DNA of 64,000 nt from Viola odorata (lineage: Eukaryota; Streptophyta; Magnoliopsida; Malpighiales; Violaceae), in contig OY829539.1 in assembly GCA_963691705.1 (NCBI GenBank), positions 19,018,407-19,082,406 on the forward strand. Reading direction: 5' to 3'. A program made the translations under genes and the position numbers. A model generated the notes under the pieces. That model was not told where the DNA came from, did no database searches, and saw only the letters and a list, made by a program, of their open reading frames with translations. Positions 10,736 through 22,015 of this stretch are shown here, piece by piece. Within the stretch, counting starts at the first letter, position 1; each line of letters starts with the position of its first letter.

Positions 10736-13182
10736 TTCGAAATGCATCAGAGCAGAGCAAGCACAACCTTTGTCTTGATCTCTTCTCGTTCTGGCTTAAG
10801 GCTTCGGCCTTCATATTTGGGTTTTTGGTCTTTCTTCGGTGATAGTCCTTAGCAATCTTCCGGTGACCTTTCCCGTCTCCTTCGTCATGTACTTGAACTT
10901 GGCGTGCTTTTTACTTCCGGCTGGCAATCTTAGCTGAGACTGCTCCTTGACTCCCGGGGTATGAGTGATAGTGAAGGTTTTGGTAGGAGTGATGGCATAT
11001 ATGGTGGAAAGAGGGAAGAATAGTGAAAGTCCCACGTCATTTTAATGCTATCCCATGTCTAATTTCACATGTACCCTGGATATTATACGAATTCAACTAG
11101 TACCTAGTCAGGCACTTACACTTATGAAGGATAAGGCGCGATGGCTCGATAATGCTTGCTGGGATTTATCTGTGAGTGCTTACGTCTGAGCAAATCGTGG
11201 ATATAAGAGCAAGCAAGTAAGATCATGCATGGCATGTAATTTTGATGGATGCTTTATTTAACAGAGGGATTGAACATTCCCGACCTATGCAATGCATGAA
11301 TATGCTATAAGAGTAGTATGGAATTTTGTTTTGGCCAGGTTAAAAAGGATTTTTGATTGATTTTTGATTTTCGATTGATTGATAGTTTAAAGCTAGGACG
11401 CGGGGATGACCTATTTGCAAGAGTTCAACGAGAACCTAAAGGGTTGCCCCTAGTGGGCCAGACGACCGTACGCAACTTAAAGCTAACAAAGTGAGCGGGA
11501 ACGAAAATAAATTTTAAATGAAGGGGGAAGAAAGATGGACTGCTCTGAAATGTGCAGCGGGGCTGCAAGGGCGTCTTCCACGAGCTTTACGTGGATGACA
11601 ATGGGATGATTCAAGTCCCTGCGAAATGAAGAGGGGACAACGGAGTAGAAAAGAAAGATTGATTTGAAAACAAAAATGACATAAGTTCAGGGATTCTCCC
11701 TTTCCCTTAACTCGATTTTCAAGGGCCCCTAGGGCGTGGTCCCACGTTCAGGAATGCTTTGCTTAGATGCTTTGATTGGTTTCTTTTTCAGCTACTTCGC
11801 GGAAACCGCCGATCCCAGTCGGAGTGAGGATGAGATCCGTATTTTTGTTCATTCACTTGCTGGCCCTTGCCGGACCTTCGCCGATTTGCTTTGTGATTGC
11901 TCCGAGATAAAGGGGAAAACCTTCTGTCCCTGAAATGTGCAGCGGGGCTGCAAGGGTGTCTGCTTACCGTTCTTATGCAGGCAACAATGGGGGGACCTAG
12001 TTCCTGAAAAAGATAAGGCGAGAAAGAATGAGGAGTAAATGAAAGACAATTTTTAGCAAAAGCAATGTGATTGATAAGTTTTAAGCTCTCCCTTTTGGAC
12101 GGGCCATCCGTGGGTCAGCGCGGTGTGACTTGTATCGGATGCTGGTTGACGATGACTTGCATCAATTCTTGCCTTGACGCGGGTGATACTCGCAGTCCGG
12201 CTGTCCCTCTTCAGAGAGGAGTTCTGACGCTTTTTGCAGCAAGGGATTGTAGATAAAACCAGCGAATACGATCACTGTCAGTCGGCAGTTAGTGGCCCAC
12301 AAATTAAAAGATTGATCTTCGCGGCGTTGATCATGGCGCGGACGTCGAGAAACTTCCTGAACGAGATCGCATTAAGTATGTTGATTGGGGTCCTGGAAGG
12401 ACAGCTTATCATCGTGGTTTTTCTCCAGGAGTTCTTCCTGCAAAGGTGCGCTGGGCAACCATGGCGTTTTGATGATGAGCTCCTCCGAATAGGTGAATGG
12501 AGGTGGGAGCCTATGTCACTCGCATTCCGGCAGCTTGGCCGGCATGGGATGGGCTTTGTGACTTTGGTCAAGCATTCAGTCCTCTCTTGAACTGGATAAT
12601 AGTATTGCTGTGAAATTCTGACGGTGGTCGGCCTTTAAGTTCTTGAGTAGCATCACAGGCTCAGACAATCCTCTAGATGATCGGATGATAGCTTTGCGGC
12701 GTGACCTCCCTTTTTGCATTCGGTCCTTTGAGACTGGTTGCAGGCTGCGCTGGTAGTACTGCGAGGAAAAAGATTTTTTTTTAATTTAAATGGTGACTGG
12801 TTTTTTTTAAAATCTTTCCTAATTCACTCTTGAAGGCGGCCTGCTGTGGCAATTCAGGAGCTGCTACGAGGGGAACTCCCTGGTCCTATCGCGATGATGA
12901 GATGAGATGTGAGATGTCACGTCCCTGCAAAAGCCTTAAGATTGATTAGCGGCGTTAGTCTAAGTGTCATGCCTTGTGTCTCGAATTACTTCTTGGGAGC
13001 CACCGATGTCATGCTTTCTTTTGTCATCTCGCGAGTTTAAGAAAAAGGAAAGAAAAGTTTTAAAACAAAAAGCATCTCCTGAAAAGAAACTCATTTTATT
13101 AATTTCAGGATAAACATTCGAGCGATATTGTCATGATAAACCTTATGTCTTGGGCTCGGCCAGATGCACGGTCCGCGATACT
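10736..13182. other. Untranslated tail of the Ogre-like element
   Basis: About 2.4 kb lies between the integrase stop and the repeats, with no convincing coding frame. A segment around GTGCAGCGGGGCTGCAAGG occurs twice (about 11552 and 11937), each time before a CAATGGG-type stretch, so there is an internal duplication of roughly 390-bp spacing. No function is proposed. Confidence 0.5.
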
Positions 13183-13433
13183 TTAGGTGAAGTATATCTT
13201 GATGGCATCGACATTTACCGATCTTGGTAGATCATCTCCATCCATGTTGGTTAGCATTAGGGCACCTCCCGAGAATGCACTTTTAACTAGATATGGACCC
13301 TCGTACTTTGGGGCCCACTTTCCTTGACTAGCCTCCTGATGAGGGAGAATTTTCTTCAGCACTAAATCCCCAGTCTTGAACTCGCGAGGTCGCACTTTCT
13401 TGTTATAAGTGTTGGTCATTCTTTGTTGATACA
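13183..13433 (-). pseudogene. Ogre-like integrase, C-terminal end
   Basis: This is the final part of the Ogre-like integrase: KVRPREFKTGDLVLKK, then the GKWAPKYEGPY segment and a natural stop. It is separated from the rest of the integrase (29621-30340) by the TatA insertion, whose 5-bp duplication ATTGT lies exactly at the break (13434-13438 and 29616-29620). Family knowledge places this domain in DNA binding during integration. Confidence 0.85.
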
Positions 13434-13438
13434 ATTGT
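13434..13438. repeat. Target site duplication of TatA (left copy)
   Basis: ATTGT is repeated exactly at 29616-29620, just beyond the right LTR of TatA. Confidence 0.9.
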
Positions 13439-13524
13439 TGATAAGATTAGAGTTTTGAGACGATCGGGACGATGAAAGTTGTCGGTCAGAGTCATTGTAG
13501 CTGATGTCGGACACACCTGCAAAG

Positions 13525-13545
13525 CGCCGGAGGGGGCCTCCGGCG
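13525..13545 (-). promoter_or_regulatory. GC-rich hairpin in the TatA LTR
   Basis: CGCCGGAGG and CCTCCGGCG form a perfect 9-bp stem with a 3-nt loop. It lies about 95-115 nt downstream of the TATA box on the transcribed strand. The same stem with a slightly different loop is in both TatB LTRs (31284-31304 in the left one). In the right TatA LTR (about 29150-29170) the arms remain but the loop is changed. Confidence 0.6.
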
Positions 13546-13639
13546 TACACACTCCGATGTTTAAGTCAGTAAGCGGTTCAAAATAGCAGAGGTTCTAGAA
13601 GGCTATATTAGGCTTACTTGATGTTTTAAAATGAGGGAG

Positions 13640-13647
13640 TATTTATA
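13640..13647 (-). promoter_or_regulatory. TATA box of the TatA LTR (left copy)
   Basis: Minus-strand TATAAATA is conserved at 29265-29272 in the other TatA LTR and at the matching place in TatB. Confidence 0.65.
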
Positions 13648-14011
13648 GGCCGCTGGGGGCGATATCTGGGCAAAAAGGCGATAGCCCGGAAAGATAACGC
13701 TCTATATGACGTCACGGGTGATACCTGAATCTGACGTCACGGGTGATACTTCCGAGGAGGGTGCCGGGGGCGATACCCATGGTGATGCCGGGGGCGATAA
13801 CTCCGTGGATGGTGCCGTGGCTGCCCTGGGATGGGATGATGTCGTGCGTGCAGAGACGCGTGAGACCTCCCCCCCGCTGATGTCGACCATCCCAGAAAAC
13901 ACTTCATAGTCTAGCGGCGATAGCTTAGATGTCCGATAGGGCTATAGGATTCCGTCCTCGGCAAGGGTCATAATTACAGAAATGCCCTTAGGATTGTCTT
14001 AATTGTTATCA

Positions 14012-14958
14012 TAAGCCCAACTGAAAACGAGCCCGAGTGTTTACCAAGGGCTGTCATTTTCTGTCCATGTCTGGAATCTTAGGTGAGGGTCCTTTCCTCC
14101 TTATGGCGATATGCTTGCGGGATCTCCGAGCTTCTTTGTTTCTTTTGATACAACAAAGATTGATTGAACGCTAGGCAGCGCCTAGGTCGGGAGCTTTCCT
14201 CCGAGCAAGCGGGTTCCGGTCTTCGTGCTTGTCCAAAGACCCGTCCACATGGGATGTCAAGGAATCAGCGAGAGACGCCGCTAACTCGTCCAGAACCGTT
14301 AGGGTGTCACTTTTGCCTAGCGGTATTAACCTATCTGGGCCATCGGCAACGCTTAGAAGGTTGCAAACTCGTCTGTGCTATAGAAGAGTTGTCGACGCTG
14401 ACGGACCACTGTTGACATCGCCGCGGGCTGCGACTAGGTTCCTACCGTTGAGTTAGCTTCGCATACGTTCCGGGTCCATCGGTATTTCGGGCGAACTGCA
14501 AACACGTAGAGGAGATAGGTATTCTACGGAGATATTAGTAAACTTTGTACTTACAGAGGGTTTTGAGAACACGCGGGTTCTTTCTTTCCTTTCCGCTCAT
14601 GGAGTCAGCGATATTGACGCGGTTTTACGCCATCGGCTGCCTATGATTTGTGCGGTTTTACACCAGATACCCGCGATATAGGCGAGGTTTTACACTGCTA
14701 GGAGCTACCTGCGACATCGATGCGGCCTTACACTGTGGATACCTACAATCGTACGGCTTTCACCTCATGGCTACCTGTAATATCGCGCTCCTTCACGTTT
14801 TCTAGGATTCTAGCTCGTACTCCTCTCGAGTACCTGCATCTTTAGCAGCATACTGACGTCGATCCTCGTTTCCGCGTCAGGTCCATCGGTCTTTGATGGT
14901 AACAGGGCGGCTCGTCTTTTGAGGACCTCCTCTTTCAAAAGGCCCATTTCTCGGAGCC
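14012..14958. other. Noncoding segment between the TatA 3' LTR and aORF1
   Basis: It starts with the motif GCCCAACTGAAAACGAG (14015-14031), which recurs with small changes downstream of aORF1 (about 15569) and at both equivalent places in TatB (about 31770 and 32520). Because the motif sits next to the LTR, it is a candidate minus-strand priming signal, although it is less purine-rich than usual. The remainder contains short repeats (GCGGTTTTACACC-like at about 14620-14720) and no gene. Confidence 0.5.
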
Positions 14959-14965
14959 TATAAAT
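14959..14965 (+). promoter_or_regulatory. TATA box upstream of aORF1 in TatA
   Basis: CCTATAAATCTGAGAG lies 62 bp before the aORF1 ATG. TatB has ATCTATAAATCAGAG at the same place (TATA at 31904-31910, 68 bp before its ATG). The flanking bases are conserved too. Confidence 0.65.
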
Positions 14966-15020
14966 CTGAGAGCTTTCTCCACTCAAGTTCATCTCATCTT
15001 TTTCTTTCATAATCTGCCTC

Positions 15021-15398
15021 ATGGATCATTTGACCAAAAATTTCCTCATTTCCAAGGGCCATACTCTCAAGAACCTCAATGATGGTGAAGTCGGGTTCCT
15101 GGAGAACATGCTGATCAAGACCTCCAAGGACATCTTGGAGTTGCAAGGGATGCTGACCCCACTCCATTCCAGGTTGGGAGCTACATCTTTGGAGGATTTC
15201 AGTCCTTTAGAGAGTGTGTCGAAGTTGGCCACCTCCATCGCTCGGATTCAAGTGGTGATCGCCATGCTGCAGCAGCGCAAAGACATGCTGGGGTGCTGCC
15301 TGAAGGGGATGAGGGTCACCTCTACTGACCGTACTCTGGTCATGGACTCCCTAAGAGACATTCCCATTATACCCGAGGATGCTGGTTCCGATGCCTGA
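15021..15398 (+). CDS. aORF1: small antisense protein of TatA
   Basis: A single-exon frame of 125 residues starts at an ATG 62 bp after a TATA box and is followed by a polyadenylation-like AATAAATAAA near 15478. I do not recognise a domain. It is highly similar (roughly half or more identical by eye) to TatB aORF1 at 31972-32355, sharing the start NFLISK, LTLKNL-type segment, GFLE, SLEDF/TLEDF, SKLAT/AKLAT, MLQQRKD and LKGMR. The sequence looks helical and ends in an acidic tail. It runs opposite to gag-pol. That both copies are open in elements whose other genes are decaying suggests past selection (inference). Confidence 0.65.
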   Translation: MDHLTKNFLISKGHTLKNLNDGEVGFLENMLIKTSKDILELQGMLTPLHSRLGATSLEDFSPLESVSKLATSIARIQVVIAMLQQRKDMLGCCLKGMRVTSTDRTLVMDSLRDIPIIPEDAGSDA

Positions 15399-15797
15399 CG
15401 GCTGTGGCTCCCTTTGAGCCTTTTTTCTTTTTTCTTTTTTCTGTTTACGCTGTTGTACCTCTCGGTCGTTAGGCCATAATAAATAAACTATTTTTTATTA
15501 TGCCACTTGCCATTATTCTTCTTCTTCAATGCGCCATTTGTCTCTTTTTCAGTTGGAGGCCTCCTCAGCCCAACTGAAAATGAGTCGGTTATTAGACGGT
15601 TTCCTCGCTAACTGTTCTGCATTAATTCTTCGCCACCGCTTCAGTGTCAACTGATTGGGCAAATTTTTGGTTTTCCTCGATCTGTGGGAGATTCCAATAG
15701 GCGTGACTGCAAATCTAGATTTGCACTCCAGGTTGTACGCGTGTCAGTTCTCAAGAGTCGCGTCGGATGATGGAAAAGCTTCTCCCTTTTTTTTGGC

Positions 15798-15804
15798 TAT
15801 TTAA
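15798..15804 (+). promoter_or_regulatory. TATA-like box upstream of aORF2 in TatA
   Basis: GGCTATTTAATGGGA lies 77 bp before the aORF2 ATG. The TatB counterpart is a better TATATAAG at 32769-32776, 76 bp before its ATG. The near-identical spacing supports a promoter role. Confidence 0.5.
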
Positions 15805-15874
15805 TGGGATCCTTTCCCCTTTTTCCGTTCATCTTCTTGTTTATTTTTCCTCTCGGCAGGTTGCCTGTGATCTA

Positions 15875-16321
15875 ATGGCCGATTCTTATTTTTTGGATAC
15901 TGCTGCGCGAGATTCTCCGCCAACTCCTCCGACTTCACCAGATTCAGACAATCCTCCTCCGTCACCTCTGTGGAGGCCGCTCGTCCACCGGCGGGGTCAC
16001 AAGAGGCTGAGGAAAAAAGCCTTAAAGGTGTCTGAACCACTTTTTAATTCTCCCACTCCTTCTGTTCAAAAGGGAAATGAACTATCTCTTCTTCCTCGTG
16101 ATTCGCCAAAAATGGCTCTCCCTACCTGCACGGGCATTGAAACGGTGACGCTAGTCGCTGAGGCGGAGTCAGGCCAATCAATGATACACATAGGAAAAGG
16201 GGTTGATGAGCCTTACCCTCCTGTCATCAGGGAGCTATCGTTCTCAGATGATGATGTAGTTTATTGTTATGATATCTCTTGGTCCGATGGCGATAGTTTA
16301 GCGCGCCTTGCCTCTTTGTAG
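15875..16321 (+). CDS. aORF2: antisense proline-rich/acidic protein of TatA
   Basis: The frame is 148 residues from the ATG in CTAATGGCC. I chose this start because TatB aORF2 begins at the same point (MADSYFL versus MADFYFL), although the frame is open further upstream. Both proteins share PTPPTSPDSD, PPPSP.WRP and a basic run, then a variable linker, and end with a DDD-V-Y-x2-x-I-x-W acidic motif. No known domain is recognised. A polypyrimidine stretch and CAG just before the ATG in both elements could be a 3' splice site of a 5' leader intron. A polyadenylation-like GAATGAATAA follows the stop. Confidence 0.6.
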   Translation: MADSYFLDTAARDSPPTPPTSPDSDNPPPSPLWRPLVHRRGHKRLRKKALKVSEPLFNSPTPSVQKGNELSLLPRDSPKMALPTCTGIETVTLVAEAESGQSMIHIGKGVDEPYPPVIRELSFSDDDVVYCYDISWSDGDSLARLASL

Positions 16322-16527
16322 ATGCCATATGGCTTTTTGAAAATGAATAAGATAACGTTTCACTTTTCCTTTTGTTCTCCTATCGCCTTCTCGCGTCATT
16401 TCTTCAAGCGTCAAGGGTTGCCGCGGAGGGATACCTGTTGCTGGGTGCAACTGTCTTTTGATTTTCAGTCAGTAATTGTCTTCTCCCAAAGACATAAATG
16501 ACTGTCCACGCGTCACTTTCTGCTCCG

Positions 16528-16580
16528 CACGTGTCTCACTTTTACAAGCTGTCTCTTCTTCAAGTTCGACCTTTATAAGG
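16528..16580 (+). promoter_or_regulatory. Candidate promoter of aORF3 in TatA
   Basis: A CACGTG G-box (16528-16533) precedes a TATAAGG box (16574-16580). A CACGTG is also present upstream of aORF3 in TatB (33503-33508). G-boxes are bound by plant bZIP and bHLH factors; any response of this element is inference. Confidence 0.45.
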
Positions 16581-16786
16581 GAACCGCTATTCTTTTTCAT
16601 TACTTTTGCCAATACTTCGAAATTTTTCACACTTTCTCTTTCTCCTGTACTTCTTCCTGCTCCAGAGGAGTTTCTACAACTGCTCGCCGGCACCGACGGC
16701 TAGTTTACTGGCTTCTTACTCCAGGTACTTTGTTCCTCTCTCGTCGTAGTTTATTTTTCCTGTCCCTTATCTCTCGTGTTAGAGCC

Positions 16787-18970
16787 ACTGTGGGTGCCGA
16801 AAATCCCATAGATCTCGAGGCTAGGAGAGCTCATAGTATTTTTGATTGTAATGAGGTTTTAAGGGCAGAGTTAGAGGAGAACAGTATCACCTTCCCCTTG
16901 GGTTGCCGCCCTTATATCCTTACGAAGGATATTCGGCTTCAAGATGCCATGTGGGGAACGTTCCGGCTGGTTTATTTCAAGATGTTCCTCTACGGGTTTC
17001 ATCTCCTGATCCATACTTCTCTGATGAAGCTGCTAAATCATTACAATCTCAATCCCGTACAAATAAATCCGCCTTCCTGGTGTGGGATTTATGCCTTCCT
17101 TCGGGTATGTGAGATGAAGCGTATTTTCACTCGATCTGTTACGCACATTTTTCAACTTGAGTTGTCGCGACTGCTTGGTGGATATCACCCCAAGATGGAA
17201 TGATGCCATCGTGCAATTTTTCTGGCGAAACTTTCAAGGTTTTGAGGAGAGCGTGGACAACTGGAAAAATGGCTTCTTCACCCTTCGCCTGCCGTCCCGC
17301 TGGTGGCGCGGGGGTTTTAACCGAGACATTACCAGCACCGCTTGGAGAAAACCAGAAATGTTGTCTAGTACTAATGTGTCCCATGTTACCGCCCTGTTAG
17401 AAATAGAAAGGCCTTTCCGCATTCGGGAATTTGCTCGGTTCAGACCCTTGAAAGAGTGTGTCGTTGGTGAGTTTTTCTTTTGCCACGTTATCACTTCGAT
17501 TTGCTTGCTATATTAACATGTTTCGCTGGCAGGTAGCGCTGAGGGTCGTTCCTCCAGGGGAAATAACACTCCTCTGAACGTGGTGCTGCTTCAGACATTA
17601 CCCCCTTCTCCACCACCTGAAAGCTCCAGCCGTTCGACTATCCCACCGAGGGGAAGGAGAACCAAGACCGTCGCAACACGCAGTGCTTCAGCTGGACCTT
17701 TTTATTTTCTTGAGAATTGGTTGCCGCCTCGGGGCAGGGAGTGACTCCGAGTCGTGCTGCGACTGGAATAGTTGACAGCGATAGCGAGAGCATGGATGCC
17801 GGTTCCGAGCTACGTCACGCCACCCTTGCCCAACGAATGAAGCTTAGGGCGAGAAAAAATGATCCCGCGGCGGAGTCAACCGAGGACGATAGCGAAGAGA
17901 TGGCTGCCGAGACGGAGCGTCTCCGAAAGAAAACCCGAATAGAGAAAACTGGCCCGCCGGTTCCTCCCTTGAGGGAAGTTAATGCAGTTCCTACCGCGGG
18001 GTCGACACTTCTCATGTCGCGAGTACCTCGTAGGTGGTGGAGGTTGTCAAGGTGCCTTCTGCCATTCCTTCCAAAGCTAATGAGGTTTCAGCGGTGGTGG
18101 ACTCACCCTTGCCGTCTGGTGGCCCTGATTCTCCAATCTCTTCCTGTATTTCAGATGTGACTATGCCAGTTTCGAACCCAAGTGTTCCTCTTAATCCTCT
18201 CCCGAGGAAACCTCAGCGCTTATTTCTTTCTTCGATTTCGGGCATTGGTAGTTCTGCAAAAAGTTGCTCTCCTCCCTATATCTCTAATCTTTCCCCTCAA
18301 AGTCCTCAAGGAATTCCCGCTTACCAGCTGGATCTGTCATCTTTCGGTACTAGCGGGCTTCGTGCTTTAGGGATATCGGATTCGTTATCACGAGATGAGC
18401 CGGTAGGCTCCATAATGGGCCAAATGTTCAGTTCTTCGAAGGACAAGGAAGAGTTCCTGTGGCATCCCTCTGAAATCCAGCATACACGCCTTCTGAACGA
18501 CATGCTGGCTAGCTTCCGTGAACTACATTATTTTCTCGAGGATCAGAGCAACAAGGTTCGGCGCTCTCCCGGTTCGGAGGAACAACTAGACGCCGCTTTG
18601 GCGAAGGTAACGGAGCTGATGAAGCTTCAGAGTCGAACCCAGGCAGAGTTGAACGACTGTCGCGCCGAGCTCGCGCGAGAAAAATCATAAGGGAAGGCTA
18701 AGGTAGAGCTGCTGGAGGCGGAACTGGTGACGACCGACAAAAGAAACTCTCTCCTTCGTGAAGAGATCGTCCCATGACGCGGATCTGGCCAGAGTACCTT
18801 CGAAGATAGCTTGGTGGAAAAACAGGACCATGGAGGTCTGTATCGCCGGATTTACCGATCTCTATCGCCAGTGGACTGTTGATTCATCTAAGTTGGCTGA
18901 TTACACCTCCAAGAAGATAAAGGATTTAGGCGAAATCGAGGGGGATTTTCTTCCTTTCGGGGAGGAGTAG
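16787..18970 (+). pseudogene. aORF3 of TatA, broken
   Basis: It matches TatB aORF3 from the first residues (the ATG appears lost) through the conserved block around YFKMFLYGF, the LNPVQI segment and W-x-GIYAFLR, which resembles the 'putative gypsy type transposon' family (PF04195, recognised from memory of the family). A frameshift near 17155 moves the continuation (ITPRWNDA, WKNGFF) to another frame. A GTGAGT donor at about 17467 and a GCAG acceptor at about 17532 bound an intron also present in TatB. The second exon is Ser/Pro-rich, then coiled coil (18034-18690), with further stops to 18970. Confidence 0.65.
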
Positions 18971-19299
18971 GGGAATGGCAGTTGCGATGTCCGTGCTGGA
19001 CCATGATTAGTCAAGGCTGACCCTTTGGAGGATTTTCCTCTTTATTTGCTTCCTTTGTCTTGTAATAACGCTTTATCTTGCAATGATATTTGTACTTCAT
19101 TCTTAGATAATAACTGATCTTTGTTTTGCTTTCCCGCGTCATCTTGAAAGCTGGCGGCTTGGCTAACGCCATCCTGCGTTATCTCCATTATTGCAATATC
19201 GCTCTTGTCTTATCCTAGAAAATCATTTATGCTTTTCAGAGCATTTAATGCTCACGATCCTCTCATTAATGCGAGAGAAAAGTCGTGATGACACAGACA

Positions 19300-19475
19300 C
19301 ACGTGTCCATTCTGTAGGGCACCGAGGGCTAGCGTGCTCCAGAATTTTAGCAAAATCAAAGCGTTGTCGCGCTTCTCTAGAATTGTACTCATTGCTTGAG
19401 TCTTGTTCCTTGTGACGCCCCTCACGCAACGACTGCAGCGCCCGTCATTTCGTTTTACCACTAGGGTTATAAAAC
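19300..19475 (+). promoter_or_regulatory. Candidate promoter of aORF4 in TatA
   Basis: CACGTG at 19300-19305 (in ACACACGTGTCC) and TATAAAA at 19469-19475 lie upstream of the aORF4 ATG at 19641. In TatB the equivalent stretch has CACGTG at 36129-36134 (in GACACGTGTCC) and 36259-36264, and a TTATATC box at 36294-36300. Confidence 0.5.
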
Positions 19476-19640
19476 CCAACACTTATTTCTTTTTCTTACT
19501 TTTGTCATTCTGCTTTCTTCATATTCTCTCTAGCCGTCTTGTTTTCTCTCCACCATTCAGGGTTCTCGAAGTGCTTTTCTCTAAAGGTATTTCCTCTTTT
19601 CTTCCATCATCTTCTTCGTCTTTAATTTCTTATTTCTGCC

Positions 19641-22015
19641 ATGGCTAAGACTTGCAGCCCTAAATCGAAGTCTGCCGATGAGAAAAAGATGGATATTACG
19701 GTTAGCAGTATCACCTCTGAAGTCGCTCTTGGTGAGCATTTAGCTGCACATAATGTTGTTATCCCTACCGGTTATAAGGCCACCGTTGCCCCTGAGTCGA
19801 TACGTTTGAACAGTATTTTGATGGGCAAACGTAGGGTTCTATACGCACAAATGTTCCGCTATGGTTTCCGGCTTCCCGTCGACCCTTTCATAAAACAATT
19901 ACTTATTGCTTGCGATTTGAATCCCGTCCAATTAGCCCTAAATGCATATTGTTGTGTTTATGCCTTTCTGAAACTTTGTAAATATAAGGGGATCAGTTTC
20001 CCTACCCTTTTGTTGCTTAAGTCAGTTTTTAAGTTGATGAAGTGTCGGGGTGTGATAATGATATCGCCCCGTTATAACGATGATTCACTCAAATCCTTTA
20101 CTTGGAAACTCCTCCATATTGAGTCTTCCGTCGAGGCCTGGAAAAATGAGTTCTTTGTGATAGATCTTCCTGAAGTTCCTGGTTCCTGGTGGAGATCTGG
20201 GTTTAACCAAGACGTCAAGGATAGCGCCTGGGGCTGGCCGGAGAGCCTTCCTCAGCCTGAACAAGGCTGGTTGGACAAATTGCTTCAACTGGAAATCAGC
20301 GTTCATACCCGTTATCTGGCATGCGGGGCGGATATTCAATCCTGTGTTAGACGTGAGTGTCATGTTGCTTCATTCCTTATAACTGCTGATACTAACGCTA
20401 ACGTTATTTTGCGATCATGTAGCAACGGATCCCAATTATACGCCTGAGAGCGTTAGGAGACGACTAAAAAGGGCTTGGGAAAGAGAAGAAAAAGAGAGGG
20501 ATGTCTCCACGGAAGCTACTGATAACCCAACCATACCAACCGCTGCTTCCGTGAGCCTTGCTCAAGTATCCTCTTCCTCGGCTGGTGAGGGAAATACCGA
20601 CATCCCTTCGGGTATCCCCATCGTGACCGTCGCTGCTCAATCTACTCAGCCATCTTCTTCTAAAGTCCTTAAGGGCCTTGCCAAAGGAAAAAAGAAGAAA
20701 AGAACGAGAAGCGTTGCCGCTCTCACTCCTTCTCCAGACGCGGCAACTTCTTCAGAAGCACCTCCTCTTGACACTGCTGTTGTGAGTGTACTTTTTGGCC
20801 GCGATATGTTGTATATCGCTGTTTGCCGATATTTCATCCGCTTCTGCTATGCGTGTTTTATATTATTTTCTTTTTTGTGTAAGGTACCATTGCTGATTCT
20901 ACCCCCGCACTTCCCGTGGGTGATATGGAGCTGGGTTATGCACTGGGTGGTTCTAAGAAAAGACGCCTGCAGGAAGGCGAGGTGGCAGCCTATCTTCTAT
21001 TGATGTCGTGGCAGAGGTCAGATCTGCTGGTGCTTTCATTTCCGTGGCTGCTTCCCAAGATCATCCTTCTGAGTTTTTGGGGAACATGGGTACAGCTGAG
21101 CCTTTTAGGGCTTCGCCCAACTCTTTTGGCGGGCCTATTCATTCATATCCTCCTAACCTGGACTACCAAGAGGGTTTGCAGGATTTTTCAGGTTACCCTT
21201 CCCATGGTTCTTATATTATCCAAGCGGGTCCTTCTACACAGGTTCACTCTCCTGTTCCCCTGGTGTTCGTCCCTTCGAGAGTTCCATTGTCGCAACGTTC
21301 CGGCAAAGAGGCCACCACCTTCAACTTTGCTGCTGATCTAAGTTCGGTGAGTGAGTCCGGCACTGTGACTCATCAAGTGGGCTTATATGATTTTCGCAAC
21401 ACAGGCTTGGCGACTATGAGGTTTCTGCTTTATTGGCCGCCCAGATATTATCGTCTGCTGCAGAGCGGGAGGCTTTCCTTTCTAAGGCTGATGATGACAA
21501 GGCGAATTCGTTACATTCCAACCTCTTCACCAACTTCGTGAAGTTCCATTACTAGACAGAGCACGCGCAGCGTCAGGCTGCCTCTCTTGCCGCCTCCTTG
21601 GCTGAACTTTCCAAAGAGCGAAATGAGAAGAAAAAGTTGCTAGAGGAACGTACTCAATTATTGCTGACCCAGCAGGAATTGAAAGGGTAGGTGTCCGCCC
21701 TTGATGCTGCCTTGACAGCGGAAAAGGCCATGAATGTCACCCTAGAAGAAGAGAAGTCATCTTTGGCAAAGGAGAAAACTGCCCTGGAGGAGGGGAAAGT
21801 CTCTCTAGAAGAGGAGTCAGCCGATAAGTGTCTGTGGCATGTCGAGCGGACTGCCATTATTTTGGTTAATTTCTTCGAGGAGGTCCATGGGATAGATGCG
21901 TATAAAGGTGAGGAGGTCACGAGGGCTTTCAAATAGAAGTCTGTCGACCTTAATGAAGCGGGTTTTCGCCAAGCTATGGAAGAGGGCTGGAAACGGAGGA
22001 ACCCCAAGGGCTGAC
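19641..22015 (+). pseudogene. aORF4 of TatA, exons 1-3, decayed in exon 3
   Basis: Exon 1 (19641-20352) encodes an intact N-terminal half with SIRLNSIL, MFRYGFRLPVDPF and LNPVQLALNAY, resembling the putative gypsy-type transposon family. A 70-nt intron (20353-20422, GTGAGT...TAG) leads to exon 2 (20423-20781), and a second intron (20782-20883, GTGAGT...AAG) to exon 3. Removing the first intron restores the frame. It is 69 nt in TatB, so without splicing the two copies would use different frames. Exon 3 has a one-base deletion near its start and several stops, but still shows the charged coiled-coil segment (21691-21936). Confidence 0.65.

Larger units (their letters stand above)
13439..14011 (-). 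repeat. 3' LTR of TatA
   Basis: It is the partner of 29063-29615. It contains a TATA box at 13640-13647 and a GC-rich hairpin at 13525-13545, both also found in the TatB LTRs. Confidence 0.92.

Noticed and set aside
10549..10842. Phenylalanine-rich or lysine-rich proteins on both strands
   Set aside because: They arise from the pyrimidine tract at 10646-10735.
12071..12590. Plus-strand frames at 12071-12590 as a fifth antisense gene in the Ogre-like element
   Set aside because: No similarity to aORF1-4, no conserved promoter, and frames are short on both strands.
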